From Paractinoplanes atraurantiacus (GTDB lineage Bacteria; Actinomycetota; Actinomycetes; Mycobacteriales; Micromonosporaceae), in NCBI RefSeq assembly GCF_900215205.1, contig NZ_OBDY01000001.1:242736-306735 (forward strand): 64,000 nucleotides of DNA, written 5' to 3'. The translations under genes were made by a program, and so were the position numbers. The notes below the pieces were generated by a model that searched no databases, was not told where the DNA came from, and saw only the letters and a list, made by a program, of their open reading frames with translations. Positions 50,580 through 62,330 of the stretch are shown piece after piece. The number at the start of each line of letters is the position of its first letter. Position 1 is the first letter of the stretch.

Positions 50580-50609
50580 AGCGGACGTGGTTGTCCGCTT
50601 CTCGAAGCG
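50580..50609. promoter_or_regulatory. Candidate operator between hmgA and the fahA operon
   Basis: Two overlapping inverted repeats: AGCGGAC/GTCCGCT (50580-50586 and 50593-50599, 6-base spacer) and CGCTTC/GAAGCG (50596-50601 and 50604-50609), ending 5 bases before the TAGGTT -10 of the rightward genes. Confidence 0.5.
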
Positions 50610-50614
50610 TCTAT

Positions 50615-50620
50615 TAGGTT
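50615..50620 (+). promoter_or_regulatory. Leaderless promoter -10 element (TAGGTT)
   Basis: TAGGTT lies 7 bases before the GTG at 50628, immediately downstream of the inverted repeats at 50580-50609. Confidence 0.5.
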
Positions 50621-50627
50621 CGGATTC

Positions 50628-51473
50628 GTGTCAACGCTGGTACCTCCGCTCTTCGCCGGACTGGTGGACGACGCGTCCCTGATGCCGCCGAGCCCGGTCA
50701 GCGTGACCGACGCCGTCGCCAAGCACGCCGAACATCGCGACGGCTGGTTCGCCGGTCTGCTCGGGCCGCTGCTCGTACCCGCCTCGCTGATCGGCGCCGA
50801 CCTCAGTGCCGGGAAGCTGCCGGTCGCCCTGGTCGGCGACGTTCCGTTCAGCGCCGTGCCGGTAGCCGTCGAGAAACTGCGCGCGGCCGGTGCCGTGGTC
50901 CTTCATCTCGAGGCCGCGGTGGCCCGTCGCGGTGAGGATCCGCAGCCGGGCCTGGCCAACCTGCGGGCTCTCGCCGGCGAGGATCAGAACATTGAGGTGT
51001 ACGCCGAGATCCCGCTCAGCTGGGGTCTGCTGGCCGCACTGGACTCGGTCGCCGAGGCGCGAGCGGCCGGACTGCGGATCGCACCGAAATTCCGGGTCGG
51101 CGGCCTGGCCGCCGAGCTCTTCCCGACACCGGTCGAGCTGGCCGCGGTGCTCTGCGCCTGCCGCGACCGCCGGCTGCCGTTCCGGCTCGCGGCCGGCCTG
51201 CGGCACGCCATCCGGCACACCGATCCGGAGACCGGATTCACCCACCACGGCTTCCTGAACGTGCTGACCGCCTCGATCACCGCCGACCGGGGCGCCGAGG
51301 TCGCCGAGGTGGCCGAGGTGCTGGCCGCGACCCATCCGGTGCCGCTGGTCGAGGCGTGCCGGGCCCAGCGCGACGGGCCGCGGCCGCTGTTCGCCGGCTT
51401 CGGGGTGGCCAATGTGGTCGAGCCACTGACCGAGCTCGTCCGGCTCGGCCTGATCAACGGGGGTTATTCATGA
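50628..51473 (+). CDS. Unknown protein of the tyrosine-catabolic operon
   Basis: A cytoplasmic 281-residue protein with no signal or membrane helix; I do not recognise a characterised family, though similar actinobacterial hypotheticals share several blocks. Visible blocks: LFAGLVDDASLMPPS at the N terminus, IAPKFRVGGLAAELFPTPVELA (about 147-168), FRLAAGLRHAIRHTDPETGFTHHGFLNVL (about 184-212) and LFAGFGVANVVEPLTELVRLGLI at the end. The alternation of strands and helices fits a barrel-like fold, with conserved His residues in the HHGF block as possible catalytic groups. Its stop overlaps the fahA ATG (ATGA) and hmgA is divergent 88 bases away. Confidence 0.8.
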   Translation: MSTLVPPLFAGLVDDASLMPPSPVSVTDAVAKHAEHRDGWFAGLLGPLLVPASLIGADLSAGKLPVALVGDVPFSAVPVAVEKLRAAGAVVLHLEAAVARRGEDPQPGLANLRALAGEDQNIEVYAEIPLSWGLLAALDSVAEARAAGLRIAPKFRVGGLAAELFPTPVELAAVLCACRDRRLPFRLAAGLRHAIRHTDPETGFTHHGFLNVLTASITADRGAEVAEVAEVLAATHPVPLVEACRAQRDGPRPLFAGFGVANVVEPLTELVRLGLINGGYS

Positions 51474-52558
51474 CGGGCTACGGCCTGGACAATTTGCCGT
51501 ACGGAGTGTTCAGCGTTCCCCAGGGGGAGCGGCGTCTCGGCGTACGGCTGGGTAATGAAGTAGTTGATCTTTCGGGTCTTGGTGGGTACTTCGCGGCGCC
51601 GTCGCTCAACCCGCTGATGGCGGCCGGGCGTCCGGAGTGGACGGCGGCGCGGGAGGCCGTCCTCGACTACGTAGCGTCGGGGCCGCCGACGACCCCGTTG
51701 CACGCGGTGACGCTGCATCTGCCGTTCGACGTGGCCGACTACACCGACTTCTACTCGTCCGAGGCGCACGCGCTCAACGTCGGGCGGATCCTGCGGCCGT
51801 CGTCGCCCGGCTTGCCGCCGCAGTGGCGTCACCTGCCGATCGGCTATCACGGCCGGTCATCGACGGTCGTCGTCTCGGGCACGCCGATCCGGCGACCTTA
51901 CGGCCAGCTCGGTGCTGGTTCATATGGCGCCACGCGGCGCCTCGACATCGAGGCCGAGGTCGGGTTCGTCGTCGGCGTGCCCGGCCGCCGGGTCACCACC
52001 GGCGCCTTCGAAGATCATGTGTTCGGGGTCGTGCTCGTCAACGACTGGTCGGCGCGCGATCTGCAAGCTTGGGAATATCGGCCACTCGGCCCGTTCCTGG
52101 CCAAATCGTTCGCCACCTCGGTCTCGCCGTGGGTCGTGCCGCTCTCCGTGCTCGCCCCGGTGCCGGCGCCCGCTCAAGATCCCGAGCCGCTCGACTATCT
52201 GCGGCCGGCCGGTCCGGCGTACGACCTCAAGCTCTCGATCTCCTGGAACGGCACCGTGGTGAGCTCGCCGCCGTTCGCCTCGATGTATTGGACGGCCGCG
52301 CAGCAGCTGGCCCATCTGACCAGCAACGGCGCCTCGGTCCGGACCGGCGATCTGTACGCGTCGGGCACCGTCTCCGGGCCGTCGCCGGACCAGGTCGGCT
52401 CGTTCCTCGAACTGACCGCCAACGGCGCCTCTCCGGTGACACTGGCCGACGGCTCGCAGCGCGGTTTTCTGCTCGACGGCGACGAGGTCGTGATCAGTGC
52501 AACCTCGGCCGACGGCAAGATCGGTCTCGGATCGGTCAGCGGGATCGTGGTCGGATAG
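51470..52558 (+). CDS. fahA: Fumarylacetoacetase
   Basis: Hydrolyses fumarylacetoacetate to fumarate and acetoacetate, the last step of tyrosine breakdown. Seen: YTDFYSSEAHALNVGRILRP near residue 102, PIGYHGRSSTVVVSG near 123, LDIEAEVGFVVG near 158, VFGVVLVNDWSARDLQAWEYRPLGPFLAKSF near 183 (metal and substrate residues) and LTSNGASVRTGDLYASGTVSGP near 281. Length 362 is shorter than the usual 400-430. Coupled by an ATGA overlap to the unknown gene upstream. Confidence 0.95.
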   Translation: MTGYGLDNLPYGVFSVPQGERRLGVRLGNEVVDLSGLGGYFAAPSLNPLMAAGRPEWTAAREAVLDYVASGPPTTPLHAVTLHLPFDVADYTDFYSSEAHALNVGRILRPSSPGLPPQWRHLPIGYHGRSSTVVVSGTPIRRPYGQLGAGSYGATRRLDIEAEVGFVVGVPGRRVTTGAFEDHVFGVVLVNDWSARDLQAWEYRPLGPFLAKSFATSVSPWVVPLSVLAPVPAPAQDPEPLDYLRPAGPAYDLKLSISWNGTVVSSPPFASMYWTAAQQLAHLTSNGASVRTGDLYASGTVSGPSPDQVGSFLELTANGASPVTLADGSQRGFLLDGDEVVISATSADGKIGLGSVSGIVVG

Positions 52559-52588
52559 TTACTGTCTGATTGCGTGGGAGGTGACGCT

Positions 52589-53047
52589 ATGTCGACGGTT
52601 GTGGTGACCCGTCCGATCGACGCGCCCGTCGCGGTGGTCTGGCAGGTCTTCACCGATCTGAGCCGGCGCCGCGAGTGGCTCTCCGCGGTGACCCGGGTCG
52701 AGGTGCGCAGCCACGGCGATTTCGGCGCGGGCACCGTATGGCGCGAAACCCGGCAAATGGCCGATGGGGGCGAGGTCACCGAGGAGTTCCGGGTGCTCGA
52801 GTGCGTGGTGCCGGACCGGTTCGTGGTCACGTCGCCCGGCATCGGCGCCGACTATCGGATGACCTATTCGTTCCAGCCGGTGGTCTCCGGCCGCCACCGC
52901 GGCGGCACGATGGTGACAGTGGTGCAGGACGGCAGCCCGACCGCCCCGGCCGGGCGGATCCTGGCGCTGATCTTCGGTGGCCTGGCCGCCGAGACCGCCG
53001 AGGGAGCGCTCCGGCGCGACCTGGACGACCTGGCGGCGGCCGCCTGA
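52589..53047 (+). CDS. SRPBCC-fold protein (polyketide cyclase/START-like)
   Basis: A 152-residue helix-grip protein likely to bind a hydrophobic ligand. Seen: VVTRPIDAPVAVVWQVFTDLSRRREWLSAVTRVEV at the N terminus (typical of SRPBCC), a beta-rich middle (GTVWRETRQM, EFRVLECVVPDRFVVTS) and a C-terminal long helix (AAETAEGALRRDLDDLAAAA). Ligand unknown. The ATG at 52589 follows GGGAGGTGA. It lies 30 bases after fahA and could be part of the same transcript. Confidence 0.8.
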   Translation: MSTVVVTRPIDAPVAVVWQVFTDLSRRREWLSAVTRVEVRSHGDFGAGTVWRETRQMADGGEVTEEFRVLECVVPDRFVVTSPGIGADYRMTYSFQPVVSGRHRGGTMVTVVQDGSPTAPAGRILALIFGGLAAETAEGALRRDLDDLAAAA

Positions 53048-53049
53048 CA

Positions 53050-53055
53050 TAACCT
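53050..53055 (+). promoter_or_regulatory. Leaderless promoter -10 element (TAACCT)
   Basis: TAACCT lies 6 bases before the GTG at 53062. Confidence 0.5.
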
Positions 53056-53061
53056 CTTCTG

Positions 53062-54135
53062 GTGCTCCGAGTGCTGATCCGTACGTCGTTGGCGCTCGTC
53101 ATAGCCCTGGTGGCCGCCGTGATCGGCTGGCGCGTCCTGGCGCCGGCCGAGGTGTCGTCGGCCGCGGCCGCGCCCTACCCGGTGGCCGTAACCCGGCCGC
53201 CGCAGGTCACCGGCCGGACCAATCAGGCGCCGCTGATCGTCGCCGGCGCCGTCCGGGCGTACGCGTCGAAGCGCCAGATCCGGGCCGACGCGCCGGTCGA
53301 CGCCAAGAGCGTGATGACGGCCATCTGGTCGCTGCGGCGCTGGCCGTCGCAGCTCTCCGGCGTCGTGGCCGTCGGCGACACGGTGATCAGCCGATGGGCC
53401 GACGGTGAGTTGGTGGGTATCTCGGCTCTCAGCGGCAAGATCATCTGGCGGGTCTCCACCGGCATCCCCGGGCTGTCGTTCGATGGGCATCGGACCGGGG
53501 CGGCCACCGTGTGGGCGCCGTCCGGTCTTCACACCGGCGCCGGGGCGGTCTTCGTCAGCGGAAGCAGCCGGGTGAGCGCCTACGACGCCGCCACGGGCGC
53601 CCAGCGCTGGTCGGCGCCGATCTCGTGCCAGGACGCGTTCACCACCGTGGGCGGCCAGTTCGTCTGCACCGAGCAGGCCTTCTCGCTGGCCACCGGACAA
53701 GCCGTGGCCGGCTGGCCGGCCGGCCCGCACACCCCGCTGGGCTGCGATGTCGCTTTCTCCGCTTGTGGCGGCCTGCGCGACTCGTCCGGACAGGGCTGGC
53801 TGGTCACAGGTGCCCAGCCCCGGCGCTCGACCGTGCTCGACCAGCAGGGCAGCACGGTGGCCGGTGGCCGCGCGATCCCACCGCAGCCCGGCGCCCAAGT
53901 GCTGGGTGCCTCTCAGGGCCGCTTGGTGCTGCTCACCGACGACCGCCACCTCAAGGTCGGCGACACCGACTTCCCCCTTGCCGTCGGCACCGAGAAGCTG
54001 ACCTGGAAGCCGGGCCTGTGGCAGGTCACCGACCACTGGGTGGCCATCGAGCGCCTCGCCGCCGACAGCGGCTTCGACCCGGACAAACCCGGCTATTACT
54101 TCACGGTCGACACGGTCATCATCGCCGCCATCTGA
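53062..54135 (+). CDS. Membrane-anchored PQQ-like beta-propeller protein
   Basis: A 357-residue protein with one N-terminal helix (about 4-26) and an extracytoplasmic domain of propeller-like repeats without a cofactor site: ELVGISALSGKIIWRVSTG, SRVSAYDAATGAQRWSAP and AFSLATGQAVAGW are recognisable D/S-x-x-T/S-G-x-x-x-W blades. Cys residues around 193-240 may pair. Similar architecture is found at 57473-58777. Function unknown. Start set by the TAACCT element. Confidence 0.75.
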   Translation: MLRVLIRTSLALVIALVAAVIGWRVLAPAEVSSAAAAPYPVAVTRPPQVTGRTNQAPLIVAGAVRAYASKRQIRADAPVDAKSVMTAIWSLRRWPSQLSGVVAVGDTVISRWADGELVGISALSGKIIWRVSTGIPGLSFDGHRTGAATVWAPSGLHTGAGAVFVSGSSRVSAYDAATGAQRWSAPISCQDAFTTVGGQFVCTEQAFSLATGQAVAGWPAGPHTPLGCDVAFSACGGLRDSSGQGWLVTGAQPRRSTVLDQQGSTVAGGRAIPPQPGAQVLGASQGRLVLLTDDRHLKVGDTDFPLAVGTEKLTWKPGLWQVTDHWVAIERLAADSGFDPDKPGYYFTVDTVIIAAI

Positions 54136-54172
54136 CCGCTACCGAACGCCGGCCGCCGGCGTTGAACCACAG

Positions 54173-55312
54173 ATGCGCATCGTGGTCCTGGACGGCCTCC
54201 GGCTGTTCGCCGCCGTCATGGTGGCCTTCTACCACTTCGCCGGCCGCAACGACGTCACCGGCGCCTGGGGCACCACACCGGCCGTGGCGGTCTCCCGCGT
54301 CCACGAGGCCGCCCAGTACGGCTGGCTCGGCGTCGAACTGTTCTTCATGATCAGCGGCTTCGTGATCTGCATGAGCGCCTGGGGCCGCGACATCGGCGCG
54401 TTCATCCGCTCCCGCTTCATCCGCCTGTTCCCCGCCTACTGGCCGGCCGTGCTGATCACGGCCACGGTGGTGGCCCTGTGGCCGGTCGTGGCCCAGCCGC
54501 TGCGGGTCAGCGACGTGCTGCTCAACCTGACGATGCTCCAGTGGCCGCTCGGCGTCCACGGCGTCGAGGGCGTCTACTGGACGCTGTGGGCCGAAGCGAG
54601 GTTCTACCTGCTCTTCGCCCTGCTGCTGTGGCGCGGCCTGAACCGGCAGAGCGCCATGTGGTTCGGCTACGGCTGGCTGCTGGCCGCGGTCATCGCCCAC
54701 ACGAGCCGCGAGAAGCTGCTGATCGTCGCGCTGCAGCCGGACTACGCGCCGCTGTTCGTGGCGGGCGTGGCGTTCTACCTGATCCACCGGTTCGGCCACG
54801 ACCTGAGGCTGTGGGGCCTGGTCGCGGCGTCCTACCTGATGGCACAGCACAACGTGATCGCCCGCGTGGCCGAGACGGAGAAGGCAAACATCAAGGCGCC
54901 GCTCTCGGACACGGTCGCCATCCTGATCGTCACAGCGTTCTTCGCGGTGATGGCGGTGATCGCCCTGGGCTGGACGGCGCGGGTGCGGTGGCGCGCCCTG
55001 ACCACAGCGGGCCTGCTGACCTACCCGTTCTACCTGCTACACCAGAACATCGGCTGGCTGATCATCCGGGCGACCCACGACCACGCCCCGCACTGGCTGG
55101 TCCTGGCCGGCACGATCACCATCATGCTGTCGGTGGCCTGGCTGGTCCATCGCTGGATCGAACGCCCGCTGGCGGCATATCTCCGCCGCCGCCTCCAACC
55201 GCCCCGCCTCGCGGACGCGACGCAGGAACTCCCGATCCTCACAACCGCCCGCCCTGCGCCGCGCCGCCAGTGGGCCGAAGAGAACCGCATCCGAACTCCC
55301 GGCCGGCGCTGA
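54173..55312 (+). CDS. Membrane acyltransferase, family 3
   Basis: A 379-residue integral membrane enzyme with about ten helices, typical of the Acyl_transf_3 family that acetylates sugars, antibiotics or cell-wall polymers. N-terminal block VLDGLRLFAAVMVAFYHFAGRN carries the conserved R-x10-H pattern, followed by YGWLGVELFFMISGFVI and the basic motif RSRFIRLFPAYW. The C-terminal tail (about 330-379) is hydrophilic and basic. Target unknown. It is followed by a hairpin at 55326. Confidence 0.88.
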   Translation: MRIVVLDGLRLFAAVMVAFYHFAGRNDVTGAWGTTPAVAVSRVHEAAQYGWLGVELFFMISGFVICMSAWGRDIGAFIRSRFIRLFPAYWPAVLITATVVALWPVVAQPLRVSDVLLNLTMLQWPLGVHGVEGVYWTLWAEARFYLLFALLLWRGLNRQSAMWFGYGWLLAAVIAHTSREKLLIVALQPDYAPLFVAGVAFYLIHRFGHDLRLWGLVAASYLMAQHNVIARVAETEKANIKAPLSDTVAILIVTAFFAVMAVIALGWTARVRWRALTTAGLLTYPFYLLHQNIGWLIIRATHDHAPHWLVLAGTITIMLSVAWLVHRWIERPLAAYLRRRLQPPRLADATQELPILTTARPAPRRQWAEENRIRTPGRR

Positions 55313-55325
55313 CCTCGGAAAACAA

Positions 55326-55363
55326 GCGAACGCCCACGCACTGCCAATCTGCGGTGCGTTCGC
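55326..55363 (+). terminator. Hairpin after the acyltransferase gene
   Basis: An 8-base stem (55326-55333 with 55356-55363) topped by a 5-base stem (55340-55344 with 55351-55355, one wobble), 14 bases after the stop. Confidence 0.6.
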
Positions 55364-55555
55364 CTCGGCCACGTGGTGATCGATCCGGAGGGCATGACTC
55401 CGCGAGCGAGGTCTGGTTGTCACGATCCCGGGCCGCGGAACATTCGTGCTTCCAGCGGCTAGCGGCTAGGGGAGGCCTCGTCCCTCAAAGGCGCGGACGA
55501 CGTGTAAGCCTCGGTCGAACCGCAGAACCCGCCCAATGCGGCCTCAGGCGCGCCG

Positions 55556-55731
55556 CTACGGGCCGATCCACAAGGCCAGCCAGCCCGCGACCATGCTGCT
55601 GAGACTGACGGCCGGCGAAAGAACGTCGAAGCCGCGCGGCCGACTTGGCTCGCCCGCCGGCTGCCGAGCGGCCCGCGCGGGCGAGGTACGGGACGAACAG
55701 GCCGAGCGCGACGAGCGTTGCCGTGCGCCGC

Positions 55732-55735
<4 letters not shown>
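55556..55735 (-). pseudogene. Possible frameshifted remnant of a membrane-protein gene
   Basis: In the 419-base gap after the acyltransferase hairpin, the minus strand encodes ATLVALGLFVPYLARA in one frame (about 55650-55720) and, shifted by one base, SLSSMVAGWLALWIGP followed by a stop at 55556-55558. Both look like hydrophobic helices, so this may be the broken C terminus of a membrane protein. The rest of the gap shows no convincing gene. Confidence 0.25.
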
Positions 55736-57402
<1,667 letters not shown>

Positions 57403-57410
57403 GAGCGGCA

Positions 57411-57416
57411 AGCCTA
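57411..57416 (-). promoter_or_regulatory. Leaderless promoter -10 element (TAGGCT) of fumarase
   Basis: On the minus strand TAGGCT lies 8 bases before the ATG at 57402. Confidence 0.45.
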
Positions 57417-57472
57417 GGACAGCCGCCGGGCCGGAGGCGAACCGCTCCGCCATTGCCGACATACCAGTTGGG

Positions 57473-58777
57473 TCAAGTCCACGGGATGTACGCCATGTCG
57501 CGGCCCGAGACGGCGATCATTCCCCCTGGTCCGACGGCGAAGACCTCGGCGCCGGTACGCACGTCGGCCAGCAGCCGGCCCGATCCGGGCTCGATCGCGA
57601 CGACCCTGTCCGGTTTCCGGCTGACAACCAGTGCCGCGTACGGGGTGAGGGCCGCCGACGGGTTCGCCCCCACCTGACGAGACCACACGGTGTGATTGCC
57701 GCGGAACGCGTAGCCACGGAACGTGTTTTTGGCCGCGTTACGGATCACTGCGTAGTTGTCGTTCACCGCGAGCACGTTCTCGCCCTTGGCGCCGTGCCAC
57801 AGCACCCGGCCGTCGTGTCCCGCGAGCAGCTCCTCGCGGCCGACCGGGTCGACGCCGAGCAGCACGTCCTCGCCGCCGGCGGGGTCGCGCTCCTGCTTGC
57901 AGTTGGCGCCGTTCTCGGCCGTACGCAAATTGAGACCGTCTTTTTTCCAGACTGCCGACGTCGAGGGCGGATCCGTCGCTACGACGCTGTAGTAGCAGGT
58001 CCCGTCGCCGGGCGTGCCGGTGATCGTGAGAACCCGGCCGCCCGCGATGGCCACCCGTTGATCCTGTGTGGGCTCCACGGTCTGCGCGACCCGGCCGGTC
58101 GCCGTGTCCACGACCCGGATCTTCCCGTCGTCCGGCAGCCCGATCAGGCTCGGCATCTGCCGGGGCCGGGCCACGTCGTCGTCCACGCGGTCGGCGGTCA
58201 GCTGCCGGGTGTCGGGCAGGTCGGGATTGGCCGCGTTGAGGACGAACCCGATACCGCCCGTGTCGACGGTCCACAGCGGCTTGCTGCCGCGTGGCGCCCA
58301 TGCGGTCAACTGACAGTCACTGCCTTTGGAGCAATGCAGATCCAAGAGCGCGTTTTTGTACGTCCACACGGCGGTGGCCGCGGTGTCGGCCCGCAGCACG
58401 GTGCCGTTGTGCGGATCGAGCACCTGGTAGCCCTTGGTGAGCAGCCGGCCGGTGGCGACCACGGCGTCGTCGCCGTCACCGGCGATCGAGGCCCAGTCGG
58501 CGTCGCTGTCCCAGAGCTTCACCCCGGCGGTGATCCCGTACGCCTCGACGGACGTCCGGTATTCGACGACCACCGCGTCACCGGCGATCGCCACGCTCTG
58601 CGGACTGCCGCCGATCCGCTGCTGCCACCGCGCCGCGTCGCCGGCGATCGGCTCGCTGGTGTTCACCCAGTTCCAGACGTTCGGCCACGGGTTCCACACG
58701 CCGGTCGTGGCGAGCACGATCACGATCACGATGGTGACCAGCGCATAGCCCTTCCACGGGCTGCCACCGGACGCCAT
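57473..58777 (-). CDS. Membrane-anchored PQQ-like beta-propeller protein
   Basis: A 434-residue protein: one N-terminal helix (about 10-28), then an extracytoplasmic domain with propeller blades such as [57 protein letters not shown] and [18 protein letters not shown]. Two Cys pairs are possible. Similar in design to 53062-54135. Function unknown. The ATG at 58777 is preferred over 58804 because TAGCGT stands 7 bases before it. Confidence 0.75.
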   Translation of the reverse strand: MASGGSPWKGYALVTIVIVIVLATTGVWNPWPNVWNWVNTSEPIAGDAARWQQRIGGSPQSVAIAGDAVVVEYRTSVEAYGITAGVKLWDSDADWASIAGDGDDAVVATGRLLTKGYQVLDPHNGTVLRADTAATAVWTYKNALLDLHCSKGSDCQLTAWAPRGSKPLWTVDTGGIGFVLNAANPDLPDTRQLTADRVDDDVARPRQMPSLIGLPDDGKIRVVDTATGRVAQTVEPTQDQRVAIAGGRVLTITGTPGDGTCYYSVVATDPPSTSAVWKKDGLNLRTAENGANCKQERDPAGGEDVLLGVDPVGREELLAGHDGRVLWHGAKGENVLAVNDNYAVIRNAAKNTFRGYAFRGNHTVWSRQVGANPSAALTPYAALVVSRKPDRVVAIEPGSGRLLADVRTGAEVFAVGPGGMIAVSGRDMAYIPWT

Positions 58778-58784
58778 GCGCGAC

Positions 58785-58790
58785 ACGCTA
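58785..58790 (-). promoter_or_regulatory. Leaderless promoter -10 element (TAGCGT)
   Basis: On the minus strand TAGCGT lies 7 bases before the ATG at 58777. Confidence 0.45.
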
Positions 58791-58877
58791 GCCAGGTCAA
58801 TCACCCGGACGATGGATCTCGATGCGCCCGTGTCGAGCGCTTATGTCCTGAAGATCACCTATGGCGGAGCGCGGACT

Positions 58878-60140
<1,263 letters not shown>

Positions 60141-60186
60141 GACTCACCTGGTCGCCGCACACAGAAATCGCCCAGGCCCAGGTCGC

Positions 60187-60192
60187 TAAGGT
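60187..60192 (+). promoter_or_regulatory. Leaderless promoter -10 element (TAAGGT)
   Basis: TAAGGT lies 6 bases before the ATG at 60199. Confidence 0.5.
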
Positions 60193-60198
60193 TCTTCC

Positions 60199-61251
60199 AT
60201 GAGTTCGCTGCCCGCCGGTTGGTACAAGGACCCGGCCGACCCCGACACCCAGCGCTACTGGGACGGTGAAGGCTGGCTCGGCAAGGCCATCCCGGCCGAC
60301 GCGACGCCGCCCGACGGCCCGCCGCCGGTCGAGGAGGAGCCACCGCCGGCGGCAGCCGCTCCCACCGCAGTGCCCCCGGCGGCGCCGCAGCCCGGCCCGC
60401 CGGTGGCAGGTCCTCCGCCCGGCTGGCAGCAGCCGTCGGGGTCGCCGCCTGGGTGGCAGCAACCGTCCGGTCCGCCGCCTGGGTGGCAGCAACCGTCCGG
60501 TCCGCCGCCCGGATGGCAGCAGCCGCCTCCGCAGGGGTGGCAGCAGCAGCCCGGTCCGCCTCCGCCCGGGTGGCAGCCTCCGCCGGGATGGCAGCCGCCG
60601 CCCGGGTGGGAGCGGATGCCGCCCGGCATGCGCGCGGCGATGTATCCCGTGCAGGCCCGCCCGCACGGCTACGCGCTGGCCGGCCTCGGCCCGCGCCTGG
60701 TCGCCCGGCTCCTCGACATCCTGGCCGTGCTGCTGCTCAACGTCGTGGTCAACGGCTGGTTCGCGTACCAGTGGGCCAAAGAGTTCGTGCCGATGTACCG
60801 CGCCACCCTCGACGAGATGGCCAACGGCGGCAGCGCCTTCGACGTGCAGGCCAACGGGCGGATGGACGGCCTGCTCTGGGCCATGCTGATCGTCGCGACC
60901 CTGCTCTGGCTGGCCTACGAGGCGCCCGCCATCGCCGGCAGCGGGCAGACCCTCGGCAAGAAGATCATGCGCATCAAGGTGGTCGCGGTCGAGAACACCG
61001 AGCCGCTCGGCTTCGGCCGGGCGTTCGGGCGCTGGGCCCGGCTCGGCCTCTGGACCCCCGCCTGGGGCTGCGCCGGCATCGGCTTCGTGCTCCAGCTGAT
61101 CGACTGCATCTCGCCGGTCTTCGACCAGCAGCTTCGGCAGGCATTTCATGACAAGACGGCTCGTACGGTCGTGATCGCCCTGCCCCCGGACAACCGCCAA
61201 CCGGTCGACGCGACCACGGGTGGCACCAACGGAAACGGAGAGGGACGATGA
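60199..61251 (+). CDS. RDD-family membrane protein with DUF2510 and Pro-rich repeats
   Basis: A 350-residue protein. An N-terminal DUF2510 motif ([22 protein letters not shown]) is followed by a Pro/Gln-rich region (about 35-145) with repeated P-P-G-W-Q-Q-P units, then an RDD domain (about 155-320): [23 protein letters not shown], a second helix around residue 234, [14 protein letters not shown] and [16 protein letters not shown] proteins are small membrane proteins, some acting as transporters. The stop overlaps the hisC ATG (ATGA). Confidence 0.85.
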   Translation: MSSLPAGWYKDPADPDTQRYWDGEGWLGKAIPADATPPDGPPPVEEEPPPAAAAPTAVPPAAPQPGPPVAGPPPGWQQPSGSPPGWQQPSGPPPGWQQPSGPPPGWQQPPPQGWQQQPGPPPPGWQPPPGWQPPPGWERMPPGMRAAMYPVQARPHGYALAGLGPRLVARLLDILAVLLLNVVVNGWFAYQWAKEFVPMYRATLDEMANGGSAFDVQANGRMDGLLWAMLIVATLLWLAYEAPAIAGSGQTLGKKIMRIKVVAVENTEPLGFGRAFGRWARLGLWTPAWGCAGIGFVLQLIDCISPVFDQQLRQAFHDKTARTVVIALPPDNRQPVDATTGGTNGNGEGR

Positions 61252-62330
61252 CCCGCCTCACCCGCGCTGACCTGGACGGCCTTCCGGCCTACGTCCCCGG
61301 TCGCAACCTGGCCGACCTGACCCGCGAGCTCGGCATCGCCGAAGCGGTGAAGCTGGCCAGCAACGAGGTTCCCTACGGCCCGCTGCCCGGCGTGGCCGAG
61401 GCGGTCTCCGAGGCGGTGCTCTCCTCGCACCGCTACCCCGACATGGGCGCTGTGGAGCTGCGCGAGGCGCTGGCCGCGCGCCTGGGCGTCTCGGCCGACC
61501 GCATCGTCACCGGCTGCGGCTCGGTGGCGCTGGCCGAGATCCTGGTCAAGGCGACCGCCCTGCCCGGCGATGAGATCGTGTACGCGTGGCGCTCGTTCGA
61601 GGCGTACCCGATCATCTCGGCCGGCGTGGGCGCGACCAGCGTGCGCGTGCCGAACACGCCCGGGCACGCCCACGACCTGGACGCCATGGCCGAGGCGATC
61701 ACCGACCGGACCCGGCTGGTCTTCGTCTGCAACCCCAACAACCCGACCGGCAGCGCCATCCGCAAGGCCGAGCTCGACCGCTTCCTGGCCGCGGTGCCGT
61801 CGGACGTGCTGGTGGTGCTCGACGAGGCGTACCGCGAACTGGTCACCGACCCGGACGTGCCGGACGGCGTCCAGACGTACGCCGACCGGCCCAACGTCGT
61901 CGTGCTCCGCACGATGTCGAAGGCGTGGGGGCTGGCCGGCCTGCGCATGGGCTACCTGGTCGCGCAGCCCGGCGAGGCGACCGCGATCCGCAAGGTCCTG
62001 ACCCCGTTCTCCACCAGCATCGTGGCCCAGGCGGCGGCGCTGGCCGCCCTGAAGCAGGAGGACGAGGTGCGCCGCCGCTGCGCCCTCGTGGTGGCCGAGC
62101 GCGAGCGCGTGACCGAGGCGCTGCGCAAGCTCGCCATCGACGTGCCGTCGAGCCAGGCCAACTTCGTCTGGCTGCCGCTCGGCGACCGTTCGGCCGCCTT
62201 CGGCCAGGCCTGCGAGAGCCGGGGCGTCATCGTGCGCCCGTTCCAGACCGACGGCGTACGCGTCACGATCGGCACGCCCGAGGAGAACGACCTGTTCCTG
62301 GCCGCCGCGGAAGCGGCCCTGGAAGGCTAG
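61248..62330 (+). CDS. hisC: Histidinol-phosphate aminotransferase
   Basis: PLP-dependent transaminase of fold type I acting on histidinol phosphate/imidazole-acetol phosphate; relatives act on aromatic amino acids. Seen: [15 protein letters not shown] near residue 34, [16 protein letters not shown] near 63, [14 protein letters not shown] near 88, [13 protein letters not shown] near 159, [10 protein letters not shown] near 187 and the PLP-lysine motif [16 protein letters not shown] near 220. Length 360. It is coupled to the RDD gene rather than to other his genes, so an aromatic aminotransferase role is an alternative. Its stop shares CTAG with the convergent MFS gene. Confidence 0.9.
   Translation: MTRLTRADLDGLPAYVPGRNLADLTRELGIAEAVKLASNEVPYGPLPGVAEAVSEAVLSSHRYPDMGAVELREALAARLGVSADRIVTGCGSVALAEILVKATALPGDEIVYAWRSFEAYPIISAGVGATSVRVPNTPGHAHDLDAMAEAITDRTRLVFVCNPNNPTGSAIRKAELDRFLAAVPSDVLVVLDEAYRELVTDPDVPDGVQTYADRPNVVVLRTMSKAWGLAGLRMGYLVAQPGEATAIRKVLTPFSTSIVAQAAALAALKQEDEVRRRCALVVAERERVTEALRKLAIDVPSSQANFVWLPLGDRSAAFGQACESRGVIVRPFQTDGVRVTIGTPEENDLFLAAAEAALEG

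Noticed and set aside
55326..55363. tRNA-like fold after the acyltransferase gene
   Set aside because: Only one stem with an internal bulge; no T-loop, D-loop or anticodon arm could be found.
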